Below are positions 24,550 to 33,243 of a DNA stretch of 64,000 nucleotides, piece after piece. Origin of the DNA: Bryobacteraceae bacterium (GTDB lineage Bacteria; Acidobacteriota; Terriglobia; Bryobacterales; Bryobacteraceae); assembly GCA_025056455.1 (NCBI GenBank), contig JANWVY010000004.1, positions 186,001 through 250,000 on the forward strand, in the 5' to 3' direction. Both the position numbers and the translations under genes were made by a program. Position 1 is the stretch's first letter, and each line of letters starts with the position of its first letter. The notes under the pieces were generated by a model. The model worked only from the letters and a program-made list of their open reading frames with translations. It was not told the origin of the DNA and searched no databases.

Positions 24550-24852
24550 TCAATTCGACATCGTGATCTTATAGGTGTTCTGCCACTGCTCGTAGACCAC
24601 CAGCCCGGCAACGAACAAAAAATACAGAACCGTTAGCACCGTAAACGCCTTGCCCAAGTTGTCCACCAAGTGCATGCGCCTGTCGATTTCGATCTGTTTG
24701 CTTAATGTCACGCTCTCCGCTGGTTCGTAATGCAGGTGGAAATCCTGCTTTTGTGCGATTGCCGCGCGATAAACAGCCAGGGCGACCGTGATCAGAACCA
24801 AAACGGACAGCGCCACCAGATGGGGAATCATTCCTTGGAAGTTCTCAAGCAT
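24550..24852 (-). CDS. Small two-helix membrane protein, unknown function
   Basis: 100 residues from the ATG at 24852, chosen because GAAAGGA lies eight bases before it. An ATG nine bases upstream (24861) has no usable spacing, and the frame beyond it lacks protein character. Two hydrophobic segments (IPHLVALSVLVLITVALAVY and FTVLTVLYFLFVAGLVVY) flank a charged 45-residue loop containing ESVTLSKQIEIDRRMHLVDN. I do not recognise the family. Transcribed toward the baeRF3 gene, 212 bases away, so the two could share a transcript. Confidence 0.55.
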   Translation of the reverse strand: MLENFQGMIPHLVALSVLVLITVALAVYRAAIAQKQDFHLHYEPAESVTLSKQIEIDRRMHLVDNLGKAFTVLTVLYFLFVAGLVVYEQWQNTYKITMSN

Positions 24853-25065
24853 CGGAGCCATCCTTTCATCGCGCTGTGAGGCAAGCAAGTTGCCATTGCC
24901 TAAATGCTTGATCTTTCGCACCCCGCCGAGGACCAACGCGGCGGTTCTTGGGGAATCCTCCCCACTATGTGCTCTTTCACCCAGCGAGGGCGTTGCCGAG
25001 GTGGGGTAAAACACCACATCGAGGAAGGTCAGCTTGGAGGTTGAGGAAAGCGGCCCGAAGGAAGT

Positions 25066-25142
25066 TGGTCGGGGCGGCGTGATTTGAACACGCGACCCCC
25101 TGCGCCCAAGGCAGGTGCGCTACCAGGCTGCGCCACGCCCCG
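25066..25142 (-). tRNA. tRNA-Pro (anticodon UGG)
   Basis: Read on the minus strand the 77 bases fold as a cloverleaf: acceptor CGGGGCG/CGCCCCG, D arm GCGC/GCGC with the CCTGGTA loop, anticodon stem CCTGC/GCAGG around CTTGGGC (anticodon TGG), and T arm GCGTG/CACGC around TTCAAAT. Discriminator A is followed by an encoded CCA. Confidence 0.95.
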
Positions 25143-25323
25143 ACATTGTCTTCGCTTACCCCTTTTTCGAGTCTCAAGTGAAGAAACGGGTGAGCGGTTT
25201 GAGGAAGGGGAAAGATGGCCTTCCCCTGCCTATTCTAAACTTCCAGTAGAGCATCTTGGTGGTTTGCCGCGCAACTGACGGCCTCTTGGTCGGAAGCGAA
25301 GAATTGCGCCAAACTGAAAGGTC

Positions 25324-25929
25324 ATGCATCGCGCCGTGCGCCATCTGCAAGCCGCAGATCCTACTCTAGCCAAGATTATCGCCACCGTTGGGCCTTGTCG
25401 AATCGCCTACCGTCCCCCAACGTTTGACACCTTAGTTCGGAGCATTCTTGCGCAGCAGTTGAGCGGAAAGGTGGCGCGCATAATCGCAGAGCGCCTTTAC
25501 GCGCTCGCGGGCGAGGAAGAACTCAGCGCCTCCCAGCTTCTCAAAATCAGGGACGATCAGCTTCGCGGCGCTGGTTTGTCCGAGCAAAAAATCACCTATA
25601 TTAAAGAACTGGCCCGGCATACGGTTGAGGGCAAAGTAAACTTTGAGTCCCTGCGCCAGGCCAGCGACGAGACAGTGATCGAAACCTTAACAAAAATCAA
25701 AGGTATCGGCGTCTGGACGGCGCAAATGTTCCTCATCTTCGCTCTCCGCCGCCCAGACGTTTTGCCTATTAGCGATCTGGGAATCCGCAAGGCGATGCAG
25801 CGAGCCTATCATCTAACCGAGTTGCCAAGACCGAGGCAAATGGTGGAACTTGCCCTACCTTGGCGCCCGTATTGTTCAGTGGCATGCTGGTATCTTTGGC
25901 GCAGCCTGAGTGGCATTGCCGGAATCTAA
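25324..25929 (+). CDS. DNA-3-methyladenine glycosylase II (AlkA-like)
   Basis: 201 residues. Helix-hairpin-helix motif IKGIGVWTAQMFLIF (about 124-138) followed by the catalytic aspartate in LPISDLGIRKAMQ (about 151) is the HhH-GPD base-excision signature. The front segment FDTLVRSILAQQLSGKVA is typical of AlkA/MAG proteins. It removes alkylated purines from DNA in base excision repair. Length fits the compact bacterial and yeast Mag form, without the AlkA N-terminal domain. Its C-terminal codons overlap only an unused extension of the next gene, whose likely start is 20 bases downstream. Confidence 0.88.
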   Translation: MHRAVRHLQAADPTLAKIIATVGPCRIAYRPPTFDTLVRSILAQQLSGKVARIIAERLYALAGEEELSASQLLKIRDDQLRGAGLSEQKITYIKELARHTVEGKVNFESLRQASDETVIETLTKIKGIGVWTAQMFLIFALRRPDVLPISDLGIRKAMQRAYHLTELPRPRQMVELALPWRPYCSVACWYLWRSLSGIAGI

Positions 25930-25949
25930 AGGAGCTTTTTATTCCGCGT

Positions 25950-27356
25950 ATGAAATGTGTTCTGTCGTTGTTTTTGTTTGTTGTTTCGGTGGTAGCGGCG
26001 GAAACAGCCCTAGACCGTTACGTAAAGGCCCCGGACTCGCATTATAAATACGAAGTTGTCAAGACAATTCCTGGGAAAGACTACACCGTCTATGTCGTGG
26101 AGCTCACCTCCCAAGCGTGGCTGACCGAAAAAGAGGTTGATAAGCCGGTGTGGAAACACTGGCTGACCATCGTTAAGCCGGACCGCGTGGATCACTCCGT
26201 GGGATTCCTCGTGATTGGCGGCGGAAGCAACCGCGACCGCGCTCCAGAGCGCGCCGACGGCTTCATCACCCAGGTGGCGACGATCACGCACTCCGTGGCG
26301 GCCGAGCTGCGCAACGTGCCCAACCAGCCGCTCACCTTCGTTGGCGATGGAAAGCCACGTTCTGAGGATTCGATCATCGCCTTTGCGTGGGCCAAATTTC
26401 TCCACGGCGGAAGTGAGTTGTGGCTACCGCGGCTGCCCATGACGAAAAGCGCGGTGCGGGCGATGGATACGGTGACGGCCGTGATGGCACAGCAGGGTGG
26501 AACCAAGGTTGACCGGTTTGTGGTAACCGGTGGCTCCAAACGTGGCTGGACGACGTGGACGACCGCAGCCACCGATTCGCGTGTCGTGGCCATCGTTCCT
26601 GCTGTAATTGACTTGCTCAACATCGAGCCCTCGTTTCGCCACCACTGGCAGGTTTACGGCGCTTGGTCACCTGCCGTCAAAGACTACTACGAGAATGACA
26701 TCATGCGCTGGTCGGGGACGCCCCGCTACCGGGAAATGCTAAAAATCGTCGAACCTTATGAGTACCGAGACCGTCTCACCATGCCGAAATACATTGTGAA
26801 CGCGACGGGCGATGAGTTTTTTCTCCCAGACTCCTCACAGTTTTATTTCAAGGACCTCAAAGGGGAGAAGCACTTGCGCTATGTGCCCAACACCAAGCAC
26901 TCGCTAGCCGGCTCTGATGCTCGCGAAACGATCGGCGCGTTCTATTCGATGGTGCTCAACAACCGTCCGCGCCCGCGTTATGAATGGAAATTTGAGAAGA
27001 ATGGCGCGATTGTGGTGAAGACCACCGACCGGCCGACGGAGGTGAAGCTCTGGCAGGCGACGAATCCCGAAAAGCGAGACTTCCGTCTCGATGTGATTGG
27101 GAAGGCTTTTCAGGCTACGGTCCTTCAGGAAGCAAGACCAGGGGTTTACGTGGGAAAGGTGCCGAAACCCGCGAAAGGCTGGACGGCTTATTTCGTCGAG
27201 CTGACCTATCCAAGCGGCATCTCTTTTCCGCTCAAGGTGACGACCGGAGTGCGGGTGATTCCTGACGTCTACCCCTACAAAGCTCCAAAACTTGGCAGCG
27301 CCGCGGGACCGGGTCCGACTTCGATTCCTCCCGCTGAGCCAAACGTCACTAATTGA
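25950..27356 (+). CDS. PhoPQ-activated pathogenicity-related (PqaA) family hydrolase
   Basis: 468 residues from the ATG at 25950, which begins a signal peptide (MKCVLSLFLFVVSVVAAETA). Open sequence upstream overlaps the glycosylase gene and is rejected. The alpha/beta-hydrolase nucleophile is in VVTGGSKRGWTTW (about 194), with the late histidine in VPNTKHSLAGSD. The family pattern (LTSQAWL near the start, conserved KHWLTIVKP) matches PqaA proteins, first described in Salmonella and common in Acidobacteriota. Substrate unknown; probably a secreted esterase or peptidase-like enzyme. The C-terminal 110 residues are beta-rich. Confidence 0.85.
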   Translation: MKCVLSLFLFVVSVVAAETALDRYVKAPDSHYKYEVVKTIPGKDYTVYVVELTSQAWLTEKEVDKPVWKHWLTIVKPDRVDHSVGFLVIGGGSNRDRAPERADGFITQVATITHSVAAELRNVPNQPLTFVGDGKPRSEDSIIAFAWAKFLHGGSELWLPRLPMTKSAVRAMDTVTAVMAQQGGTKVDRFVVTGGSKRGWTTWTTAATDSRVVAIVPAVIDLLNIEPSFRHHWQVYGAWSPAVKDYYENDIMRWSGTPRYREMLKIVEPYEYRDRLTMPKYIVNATGDEFFLPDSSQFYFKDLKGEKHLRYVPNTKHSLAGSDARETIGAFYSMVLNNRPRPRYEWKFEKNGAIVVKTTDRPTEVKLWQATNPEKRDFRLDVIGKAFQATVLQEARPGVYVGKVPKPAKGWTAYFVELTYPSGISFPLKVTTGVRVIPDVYPYKAPKLGSAAGPGPTSIPPAEPNVTN

Positions 27357-27488
27357 GGAACAAGGCAAGGCCCGGAGAGACCCCAAAAGTCGCCTACTCG
27401 CAACAACCGTCTTCAGATTGCGTTATGGGTGACCGGTGAAGGCAAGGACAAGAGGGAGTCCAGCAGCTGGCTTTCCAACGAAAACGAC

Positions 27489-27582
<94 letters not shown>

Positions 27583-27695
27583 GCGGGGCTTCTTTATCTT
27601 GACACGTCCGCACCGGACATAGCAACCGTCGGCTGCTGGCCTTGCAGGCGAACCGCGGCAGCAACGGGGTGCGGAATCGCCCGCACCACCCATCC

Positions 27696-28466
27696 TCAAG
27701 TTTTGAAGCTGCGTGCCCGCAGCTGCCGCCGCCACTCAAACAACACAATGCCAGCCGCCACGGAAACATTCAAAGAGGCGATCGCCCCAGCCATCGGGAT
27801 CCGGATCAAGAAGTCGCAGTGCTTTCGGACGTGCTCGTGCAAACCTTTTCCCTCACCACCGAGCACGAAAGCGGTGGGAGTGGAGTAGGTCGTCTGATCG
27901 TAGTCGAGTGAACCTCGCTCGTCCAAGCCATAAATCCAATAGCCGCTTTCCTTCAGCCGGTTGAGCTCCTGGCGAAGATTGGCCACGCGCGCAACCGGCA
28001 GATGCTCCAAAGCTCCTGCCGAGGATTTTGCCACCACTTCTGTGAGCCCGACCGCGCGGCGCTCCGGAATGATGACGCCTCCGGCGCCCGCCGCATGCGC
28101 GGTCCGGATGATGGCTCCCAAATTATGCGGATCTTCGACCCCATCCAAGAGCACCAGACCTTGCGCCCGGCCGACAATTTCCTCGGCAGAGGCGTACCTT
28201 TTTTCCGCCGCGAAGGCGATCACGCCTTGGTGGGCTGCGCCTGGACTTGTGCGGTCCAAGGAATCGCGCGGCTCGAAGCGGACCGGGACCTGGGATTGCC
28301 GACACAGCTCAATGATTTCCTGGAGGCGGAGGCCTCCGGCTCCCTTGGCGATCACCACTTTTTCGATAGGCCGGCCAGCGAGCAATGCCTCTCGCACAGG
28401 GTGAATACCTGCAAGGATACGGTTGCGCAAGCTCACCTCGACCAGTATCGCCGATTCCAGAATCAC
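27696..28466 (-). CDS. rlmB: 23S rRNA (guanosine-2'-O-)-methyltransferase, RlmB/TrmH family
   Basis: 256 residues. The front domain has IHPVREALLAGRPIEKVVIA, the L30e-like substrate-binding part of RlmB. The SpoU knot has motif 1 LDGVEDPHNLGAIIRTA, motif 2 FVLGGEGKGLHEHVRKHCD and motif 3 IPMAGAIASLNVSVAAG. The family 2'-O-methylates a guanosine in the peptidyl-transferase region of 23S rRNA. The GTG at 28466 overlaps the PIG-L stop (GTGA, 28463-28466), so it is translationally coupled to that gene. A TTG ten codons in, behind GAGGTG, is an alternative start. Confidence 0.85.
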   Translation of the reverse strand: MILESAILVEVSLRNRILAGIHPVREALLAGRPIEKVVIAKGAGGLRLQEIIELCRQSQVPVRFEPRDSLDRTSPGAAHQGVIAFAAEKRYASAEEIVGRAQGLVLLDGVEDPHNLGAIIRTAHAAGAGGVIIPERRAVGLTEVVAKSSAGALEHLPVARVANLRQELNRLKESGYWIYGLDERGSLDYDQTTYSTPTAFVLGGEGKGLHEHVRKHCDFLIRIPMAGAIASLNVSVAAGIVLFEWRRQLRARSFKT

Positions 28467-29422
28467 AAACTCACCGCGTACTTCTGGACGTACTCCTCAA
28501 CCAGAGATTCATCTGGCCCGATATGGTGGAAATACTCCGCATATCCGAGTCCGTGCGCCTGTCCGCGGGCTCGATCTCGCGCCAGGGCGAAATGCCGGGT
28601 GTATTCGCGGTTCGCCGTTTCATCATCATTGCCCAGTAGAGGGAGCCTTTTACCCTGAGCGGCGAGTTTCTTTCGCAACTCCGCGCCCTGATTTCCAGCC
28701 GGGCCTTGAGTAACATTGGCAAGATTTACGAAGATTTTCTTCTCAAAGTAGGGAGTAATGTCGACCACGCGGTTCACCAGTTGGGGTCCCCGCGCAAAGT
28801 AGTATTTGTCTCGAATCACCTGGGGTTGAAGACCCGCTTCAAAGTGTTCTGGATAGTCCCACTCCGAGGCTGCCATCCAGCAGGCGGACTCCACGGCCCG
28901 CGCCGTGACATAGTGGTCCGGATTACGTTCATAGAGTGCCGATGGATCGTACACAAACACCGTGTCGACCTTCAGCAGACGAAAGAGGAAGATCAGGCGG
29001 GCGCGAATTTCGATCACTGGCCAGGCGTCCATATTGTGATTCGGATAATTTAGAAAGTAACTCTTTTCAAGGCCTAGCCTTTTGGCGACTTCTACCGTAT
29101 CCCGTTCATTTTTCAGCACAATGTCGCCGATAGAGGAGCCTTTCCCCGCCATCGAATCGTCCGAGAGGGTAATCAGTACGCCGCGATAACCTTCGTCAAT
29201 TAGCTTGAGCACAGTTCCTGCGGCGAAAATGGCGATATCATCGCAGTGAGGTTGGATGGCCGCCAGCATGCGACCGCGATGGGGCTTCCCAGGTTGCGGA
29301 CGTTCAATCGTGATTGGGGTTTGATAAGACGTACTGGCGGTGCCTCCGGCTTCCACTTCGCGCGCTGTCGGCTCCTGCTGGGCAAAAAACAAGCTGCTCG
29401 ATAGAAAGGTGCGTCGTTCCAT
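28463..29422 (-). CDS. Exported PIG-L (LmbE) family deacetylase
   Basis: 319 residues from the ATG at 29422. The leader MERRTFLSSSLFFAQQ suggests export; the longer frame to 29503 has no leader at its start. Zinc-binding motif AIQPHCDDIAIFAAGTV near residue 55 and the later ALYERNPDHYVTARAVESA give the metal ligands of the LmbE fold. Family members deacetylate N-acetylglucosaminyl compounds (mycothiol precursors, GlcNAc-PI, antibiotic intermediates). An exported form points to glycan or secreted amino sugar deacetylation, which is inferred. Divergent from dps by 66 bases. Confidence 0.85.
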   Translation of the reverse strand: MERRTFLSSSLFFAQQEPTAREVEAGGTASTSYQTPITIERPQPGKPHRGRMLAAIQPHCDDIAIFAAGTVLKLIDEGYRGVLITLSDDSMAGKGSSIGDIVLKNERDTVEVAKRLGLEKSYFLNYPNHNMDAWPVIEIRARLIFLFRLLKVDTVFVYDPSALYERNPDHYVTARAVESACWMAASEWDYPEHFEAGLQPQVIRDKYYFARGPQLVNRVVDITPYFEKKIFVNLANVTQGPAGNQGAELRKKLAAQGKRLPLLGNDDETANREYTRHFALARDRARGQAHGLGYAEYFHHIGPDESLVEEYVQKYAVSL

Positions 29423-29488
29423 GCGCGCTATTCTATAGCTTGTAAGCCTCGAGCCGAGCTGAATCGATTCTCCCCGAGATGCATCCAA

Positions 29489-29977
29489 ATGATTGTGAAA
29501 CAACTACAAGCTAATATTGGTCTCGCCGACGCGCAACGGGAGGGCGTGATCGGTTTACTTCGCTCCCTTCTGGCGGATGAGTATGTGCTCTATACAAAAA
29601 CGCGGAACTTCCACTGGAATGTCACTGGGCCGCGCTTCCACGATCTGCACAAGTTTTTTGAGGATCAGTACAACTTTTTGGATGAGAAAATCGACGAAAT
29701 CGCCGAGCGCATTCGGTCACTCGGCGGCGTGGCTCCGGGTTCGCTTGCCGAGTTCCTCGCCAGTGCGAGACTGGTAGAGCACGCCGGAGAACTATCAAGT
29801 GCCGACGTCATGCTGGAGCGGCTCTTGACAGACCATGAAACCGTCATCCGGCATCTTCGGGAGGACCTGAAGCGCGCCGATGAGGAGTTCGGCGATGCCG
29901 GCACCAGTGACTTTCTGACCGGTCTCATGGAAGATCACGAAAAAATGGCCTGGATGTTGCGGGCCATGTTGTCCTGA
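29489..29977 (+). CDS. dps: Dps-type DNA-binding ferritin-like protein
   Basis: 162 residues. Ferroxidase ligands are in NFHWNVTGPRFHDLHKFFED (about 40-59) and LDEKIDEIAERIRSLGG, shared across the dimer interface as in Dps. Helical throughout. The N-terminal tail is short with few lysines, so DNA binding may be weak. It forms dodecamers that oxidise and store iron and protect DNA from peroxide. No clear PerR or Fur box was recognised in the 66-base divergent region. Confidence 0.9.
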   Translation: MIVKQLQANIGLADAQREGVIGLLRSLLADEYVLYTKTRNFHWNVTGPRFHDLHKFFEDQYNFLDEKIDEIAERIRSLGGVAPGSLAEFLASARLVEHAGELSSADVMLERLLTDHETVIRHLREDLKRADEEFGDAGTSDFLTGLMEDHEKMAWMLRAMLS

Positions 29978-30118
29978 AGTCAACCACCAAGAGTCTAGCC
30001 GCCAAACGAGCAGCCCCCTGGCAACAACCTGGGATTCGTGGTAGTAGTATCGGGTTGTCAGAAAAATGCGGATGGGCGTGTTCCGGATCGGCCCACGCAT
30101 TCCAAGTGGAGGCATAAC

Positions 30119-30382
30119 ATGTTGAATTTCGTCTGGATGTGCATCATCGGCCTGATCGTTGGTGCACTCGCCAAATGGATCATGCCGGGTAAAGATCCGG
30201 GCGGATTGCTCGTGACCATGCTCCTCGGCATTGCGGGCTCGATGGTGGCAGGTTTCCTCGGCCGGCTCATCGGCTGGTATGCGCCCGGGGAGGGCGCCGG
30301 GTTGGTCATGTCAGTGCTGGGCGCCATCCTGCTGCTCTGGCTTTACCGGCAATGGAAGGCGCGCACCCCAAGCAGCAGCTAA
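30119..30382 (+). CDS. GlsB/YeaQ/YmgE family membrane protein
   Basis: 87 residues from the ATG at 30119 behind an ideal GGAGG (30108-30112); upstream in-frame codons to 30038 are not part of it. Three hydrophobic segments with the family pattern IIGLIVGALAKWIMPGKDPG, LLGIAGSMVAGFLG, and a glycine-rich end LVMSVLGAILLLWLY. These transglycosylase-associated/stress proteins of the inner membrane have no proven activity. Next to dps, which fits a stress setting. Confidence 0.88.
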   Translation: MLNFVWMCIIGLIVGALAKWIMPGKDPGGLLVTMLLGIAGSMVAGFLGRLIGWYAPGEGAGLVMSVLGAILLLWLYRQWKARTPSSS

Positions 30383-30423
30383 GAGCGCACTCCTGCAAGA
30401 GGCGTCGCAGCCTAGGCACCACT

Positions 30424-31449
30424 TCATTTCTGCGCGAACACTGCCAGCGTTTCTTCAAACGGAGGGCGCGCCACGCCCTTCTCGGTGATGATGGCGGTCA
30501 CGTACCGGTTGGGCGTTACGTCAAAGGCTGGGTTCTCCACGTGAATCCCTTCAGGAGCAACACTTACGCCAAAGACATGCGTCACTTCGGAGGCTGGCCG
30601 CTGTTCAATGGGAATCTCGTCGCCACTGGCTAAGCTCAAATCGAGGGTTGAAAGCGGCGCCGCGACGTAAAACGGGACGCCATTCTCTTTGGCCAGCACG
30701 GCCACTGAGTACGTTCCGATCTTGTTGGCGACGTCTCCATTGCGCGCGATGCGGTCGGCGCCCACGATCACACAACCAATATCACCCCGTTTGAGGAAAT
30801 AGCCGGCCATATTATCGGTGATTAGCGTGGTTTCAATGCCGTCCCGCTGCAGCTCCCAGGCTGTGAGCCGGGCGCCTTGTAAGAACGGTCGTGTTTCATC
30901 GGCGAGGACTGCGATCTTTTTGCCCGCTTCTACGGCCGCGCGAATCACTCCCAGCGCTGTGCCGTAGCCAGCGGTAGCTAGCGCCCCCGCATTGCAGTGG
31001 GTCAGCACGCGCTTGCCGTCCGGCACCAGAGGCGCCCCGTGCCGTCCAATGGCGCGGTTAATTTCGATGTCTTCTTCCCGGATTCGCTGGGCTTCGGCCA
31101 CCAGCTCGGCGGCGATCTGGTCATGCGGCTGGCCTTCTAGCTTTAAGGCCAGGCGTTTCATCCGGTCAATCGCCCAAAACAAATTCACCGCCGTTGGACG
31201 AGTCGCTGCTAGGGTTGCGCAAACGCGATCGAGATGGGCGCGAAACTCTCCTTCAACCCGCTGCATGCCCAAAGCCACCCCCATCGCGGCGGCGACGCCC
31301 AGGGCCGGTGCTCCGCGAATCACCATGGTCCGAATGGCTTCAGCCACTTCTTGATAGGTGCGGCAAGTGACGTAAACTTCTTCCCGGGGCAGGCGTGTTT
31401 GGTCAATCATGACGACCCCCGCATCTGCCCATTGAATGGTTTCCACCAT
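30424..31449 (-). CDS. mtnA: S-methyl-5-thioribose-1-phosphate isomerase
   Basis: 341 residues from the ATG at 31449; a GTG at 31488 is the longer option. Conserved segments: [16 protein letters not shown] near the start, [22 protein letters not shown] with the catalytic cysteine, [19 protein letters not shown] with the catalytic aspartate, and [10 protein letters not shown] near the end. It isomerises methylthioribose-1-phosphate to methylthioribulose-1-phosphate in methionine salvage, recycling the methylthioadenosine made by polyamine synthesis. No other mtn gene is in the window. It lies 73 bases after the CPBP gene in a minus-strand run. Confidence 0.93.
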   Translation of the reverse strand: MVETIQWADAGVVMIDQTRLPREEVYVTCRTYQEVAEAIRTMVIRGAPALGVAAAMGVALGMQRVEGEFRAHLDRVCATLAATRPTAVNLFWAIDRMKRLALKLEGQPHDQIAAELVAEAQRIREEDIEINRAIGRHGAPLVPDGKRVLTHCNAGALATAGYGTALGVIRAAVEAGKKIAVLADETRPFLQGARLTAWELQRDGIETTLITDNMAGYFLKRGDIGCVIVGADRIARNGDVANKIGTYSVAVLAKENGVPFYVAAPLSTLDLSLASGDEIPIEQRPASEVTHVFGVSVAPEGIHVENPAFDVTPNRYVTAIITEKGVARPPFEETLAVFAQK

Positions 31450-31522
31450 ATGACTCGTTTTACCTTTCGAAACGGAATCTTGGCTCACGGCATGCTCTGG
31501 GCTGGGATCGCATAGCTGCGCC

Positions 31523-32284
31523 TTAAGTTGCCCGCGCCGTAATGAGCGCGCTAAAAAACGTCAGATTATAGGTGGCATGCGTCATCACCGCGGCTGCGGT
31601 CGAGCCCGTCAGGTAACGAACTCGGCCAAACGCGACGCCAGCAAGCAAGAGCAGCAACATGTGCCGCCATGACCAAGCGTATTGCGGCCCGTGCATCAAG
31701 GCGAACGGCAGCGCGGTGATGATGATCCCGGGCCAAGCGCCGAGGCTGCGCACCAGCAGCGGCATAAGGAAGCCGCGAAAGGCCAGCTCCTCGCAAAGCG
31801 GGGCAACTGTCACGCCGAAGGCTCCTGTTAGCATCAAGGACAGCTTGTCGGTCACCAGGTCTTTGAAGGGCATCTCAATTTGTGGCGTCTTCAAAGCGAG
31901 GCTCAGCAGCGCAACCGCGAAGGCAAGCATCGGGCCCTGGAAAACAGCCTGCCAAAAGCCTTGATTGGGCATGAACCAAGCGAGTGATTGCCAGAATGGC
32001 GCGTTATAACGAACCCGTAGCAATAAGACCAGCGAGGCGAACCACAACAAATAGCCGATGAATTGGGCCGTGAGAAGCTGCATGGGCCGGGACGGTTCGG
32101 CGGGCAAAATCAGCAGCAGCCCCTCTAACACCACCACCGAAAGCACCAAGCAGGGCAAACCCATGCCGAAGAACAAAGCCACATCTTCGTAGTTCCAAAA
32201 CGGATACTGCAACGATTTCGGCAACTCGGGCGTCGACTCCGGCAGCCGGGGTCTTGGCACCATCGGTTCGAAATCAGAGCTCAT
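31523..32284 (-). CDS. CPBP family intramembrane metalloprotease
   Basis: 253 residues, about seven membrane spans. CPBP motif 1 is [14 protein letters not shown] (about 165), motif 2 [10 protein letters not shown], motif 3 HATYNLTFF; the Glu, Arg and His residues bind zinc in the bilayer, as in Rce1 and bacterial CAAX-type proteases. Substrate unknown. Its ATG overlaps the stop of the deoxyhypusine-synthase-like gene (ATGA, 32281-32284), so it is translated together with it. Confidence 0.85.
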   Translation of the reverse strand: MSSDFEPMVPRPRLPESTPELPKSLQYPFWNYEDVALFFGMGLPCLVLSVVVLEGLLLILPAEPSRPMQLLTAQFIGYLLWFASLVLLLRVRYNAPFWQSLAWFMPNQGFWQAVFQGPMLAFAVALLSLALKTPQIEMPFKDLVTDKLSLMLTGAFGVTVAPLCEELAFRGFLMPLLVRSLGAWPGIIITALPFALMHGPQYAWSWRHMLLLLLAGVAFGRVRYLTGSTAAAVMTHATYNLTFFSALITARAT

Positions 32285-33243
32285 GCCGTTCGTTCAATCA
32301 AAGCCGCAGCGAGCAACGGGATCATCAGCTCATGGTGTCCCGTGATCGCATATCCCTTGCCATCACGCTTGGCGTGGGGACGGTGCACTACATTTACGGT
32401 TGGCCGGTAGTGCTGGAGAAAATCGAAATTGACCGTGGTGAAGCGCGCCAGCGGGTAGCCCAAGTTGCGCACCACCGATACTGCCTTGAGAAAAACTTCC
32501 GGCAACACAACGGCTGAACCGACGTTGAGATAGACTCCGCCATCATGCAAATCGCGCATCAGCGAGCACAGCAGTCGGAAATCAAGGTGCGTAGCTAGGC
32601 CAATGGCCGAGGCATCGGCGCGCGGGTGCGTGTGCGGCGTGTCTGTGCCGAGGGCCACATGCACGGTGACCGGAACCCCAGCTCGCCAGGCTCCTAATAA
32701 AACCGAGTAAGGGGCATATTGCGGCTGGGCCAAGCGTTCTAGCCGGGCGCCCAGCGCTTCCCCCATACCCAGACCCGCGGCTGCGCCTTCCGCAATCGCA
32801 TCGTTCATTTCTCGGCCTGTCTCCTCCGCCGCGCCAAACCGGCCGTCGGGCAACACTGCCTCCACGTCTTCGCTGGTGTGGCCAGCTAGGCCGATTTCAA
32901 AGTCGTGAATCGACGCCGCACCGTTCATCACAAAAGCTGTGATGAAACCTCGATGCATGAGATCCAGCAGAACCGGCGCCAGCCCGCATTTGATCACGTG
33001 ACCACCAAGGCCAAAGAGAATCGCCCGCTTGTTTTCGCGCGCGCGGCAGATCGCCTCCACGATTTCCAGAAAGTTCGGCGCAGCCAGAATTTGGGGCAGC
33101 GATGAAAGCAGGCCCGGCAAGCCAGCGCCTTTCTGATAGGGCTTCGCCATGTGCGCCCAGCTCACCTTGCCGCCGCGGTCTGCGATCGGCACGGTGTTCA
33201 AATTCTCAAACGATAAAGGCCTTTGCTGGTATTTGCTAGGCAA
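32281..33243 (-). CDS. Deoxyhypusine-synthase-like protein
   Basis: 320 residues from TTG 33243, overlapping the uvrA stop by eight bases. A Met-initiated form would start about 30 codons later ([10 protein letters not shown]). [19 protein letters not shown] and [20 protein letters not shown] resemble the NAD-binding region of deoxyhypusine synthases. [22 protein letters not shown] and [20 protein letters not shown] correspond to their IPVF and GGG regions. The KHH segment and the WGK catalytic lysine of the true enzyme are not obvious; [12 protein letters not shown] may replace the latter. Bacteria lack eIF5A, so a role in polyamine chemistry or another NAD-linked transfer is more likely. 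I am only moderately sure of the family. Confidence 0.55.
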   Translation of the reverse strand: MPSKYQQRPLSFENLNTVPIADRGGKVSWAHMAKPYQKGAGLPGLLSSLPQILAAPNFLEIVEAICRARENKRAILFGLGGHVIKCGLAPVLLDLMHRGFITAFVMNGAASIHDFEIGLAGHTSEDVEAVLPDGRFGAAEETGREMNDAIAEGAAAGLGMGEALGARLERLAQPQYAPYSVLLGAWRAGVPVTVHVALGTDTPHTHPRADASAIGLATHLDFRLLCSLMRDLHDGGVYLNVGSAVVLPEVFLKAVSVVRNLGYPLARFTTVNFDFLQHYRPTVNVVHRPHAKRDGKGYAITGHHELMIPLLAAALIERTA

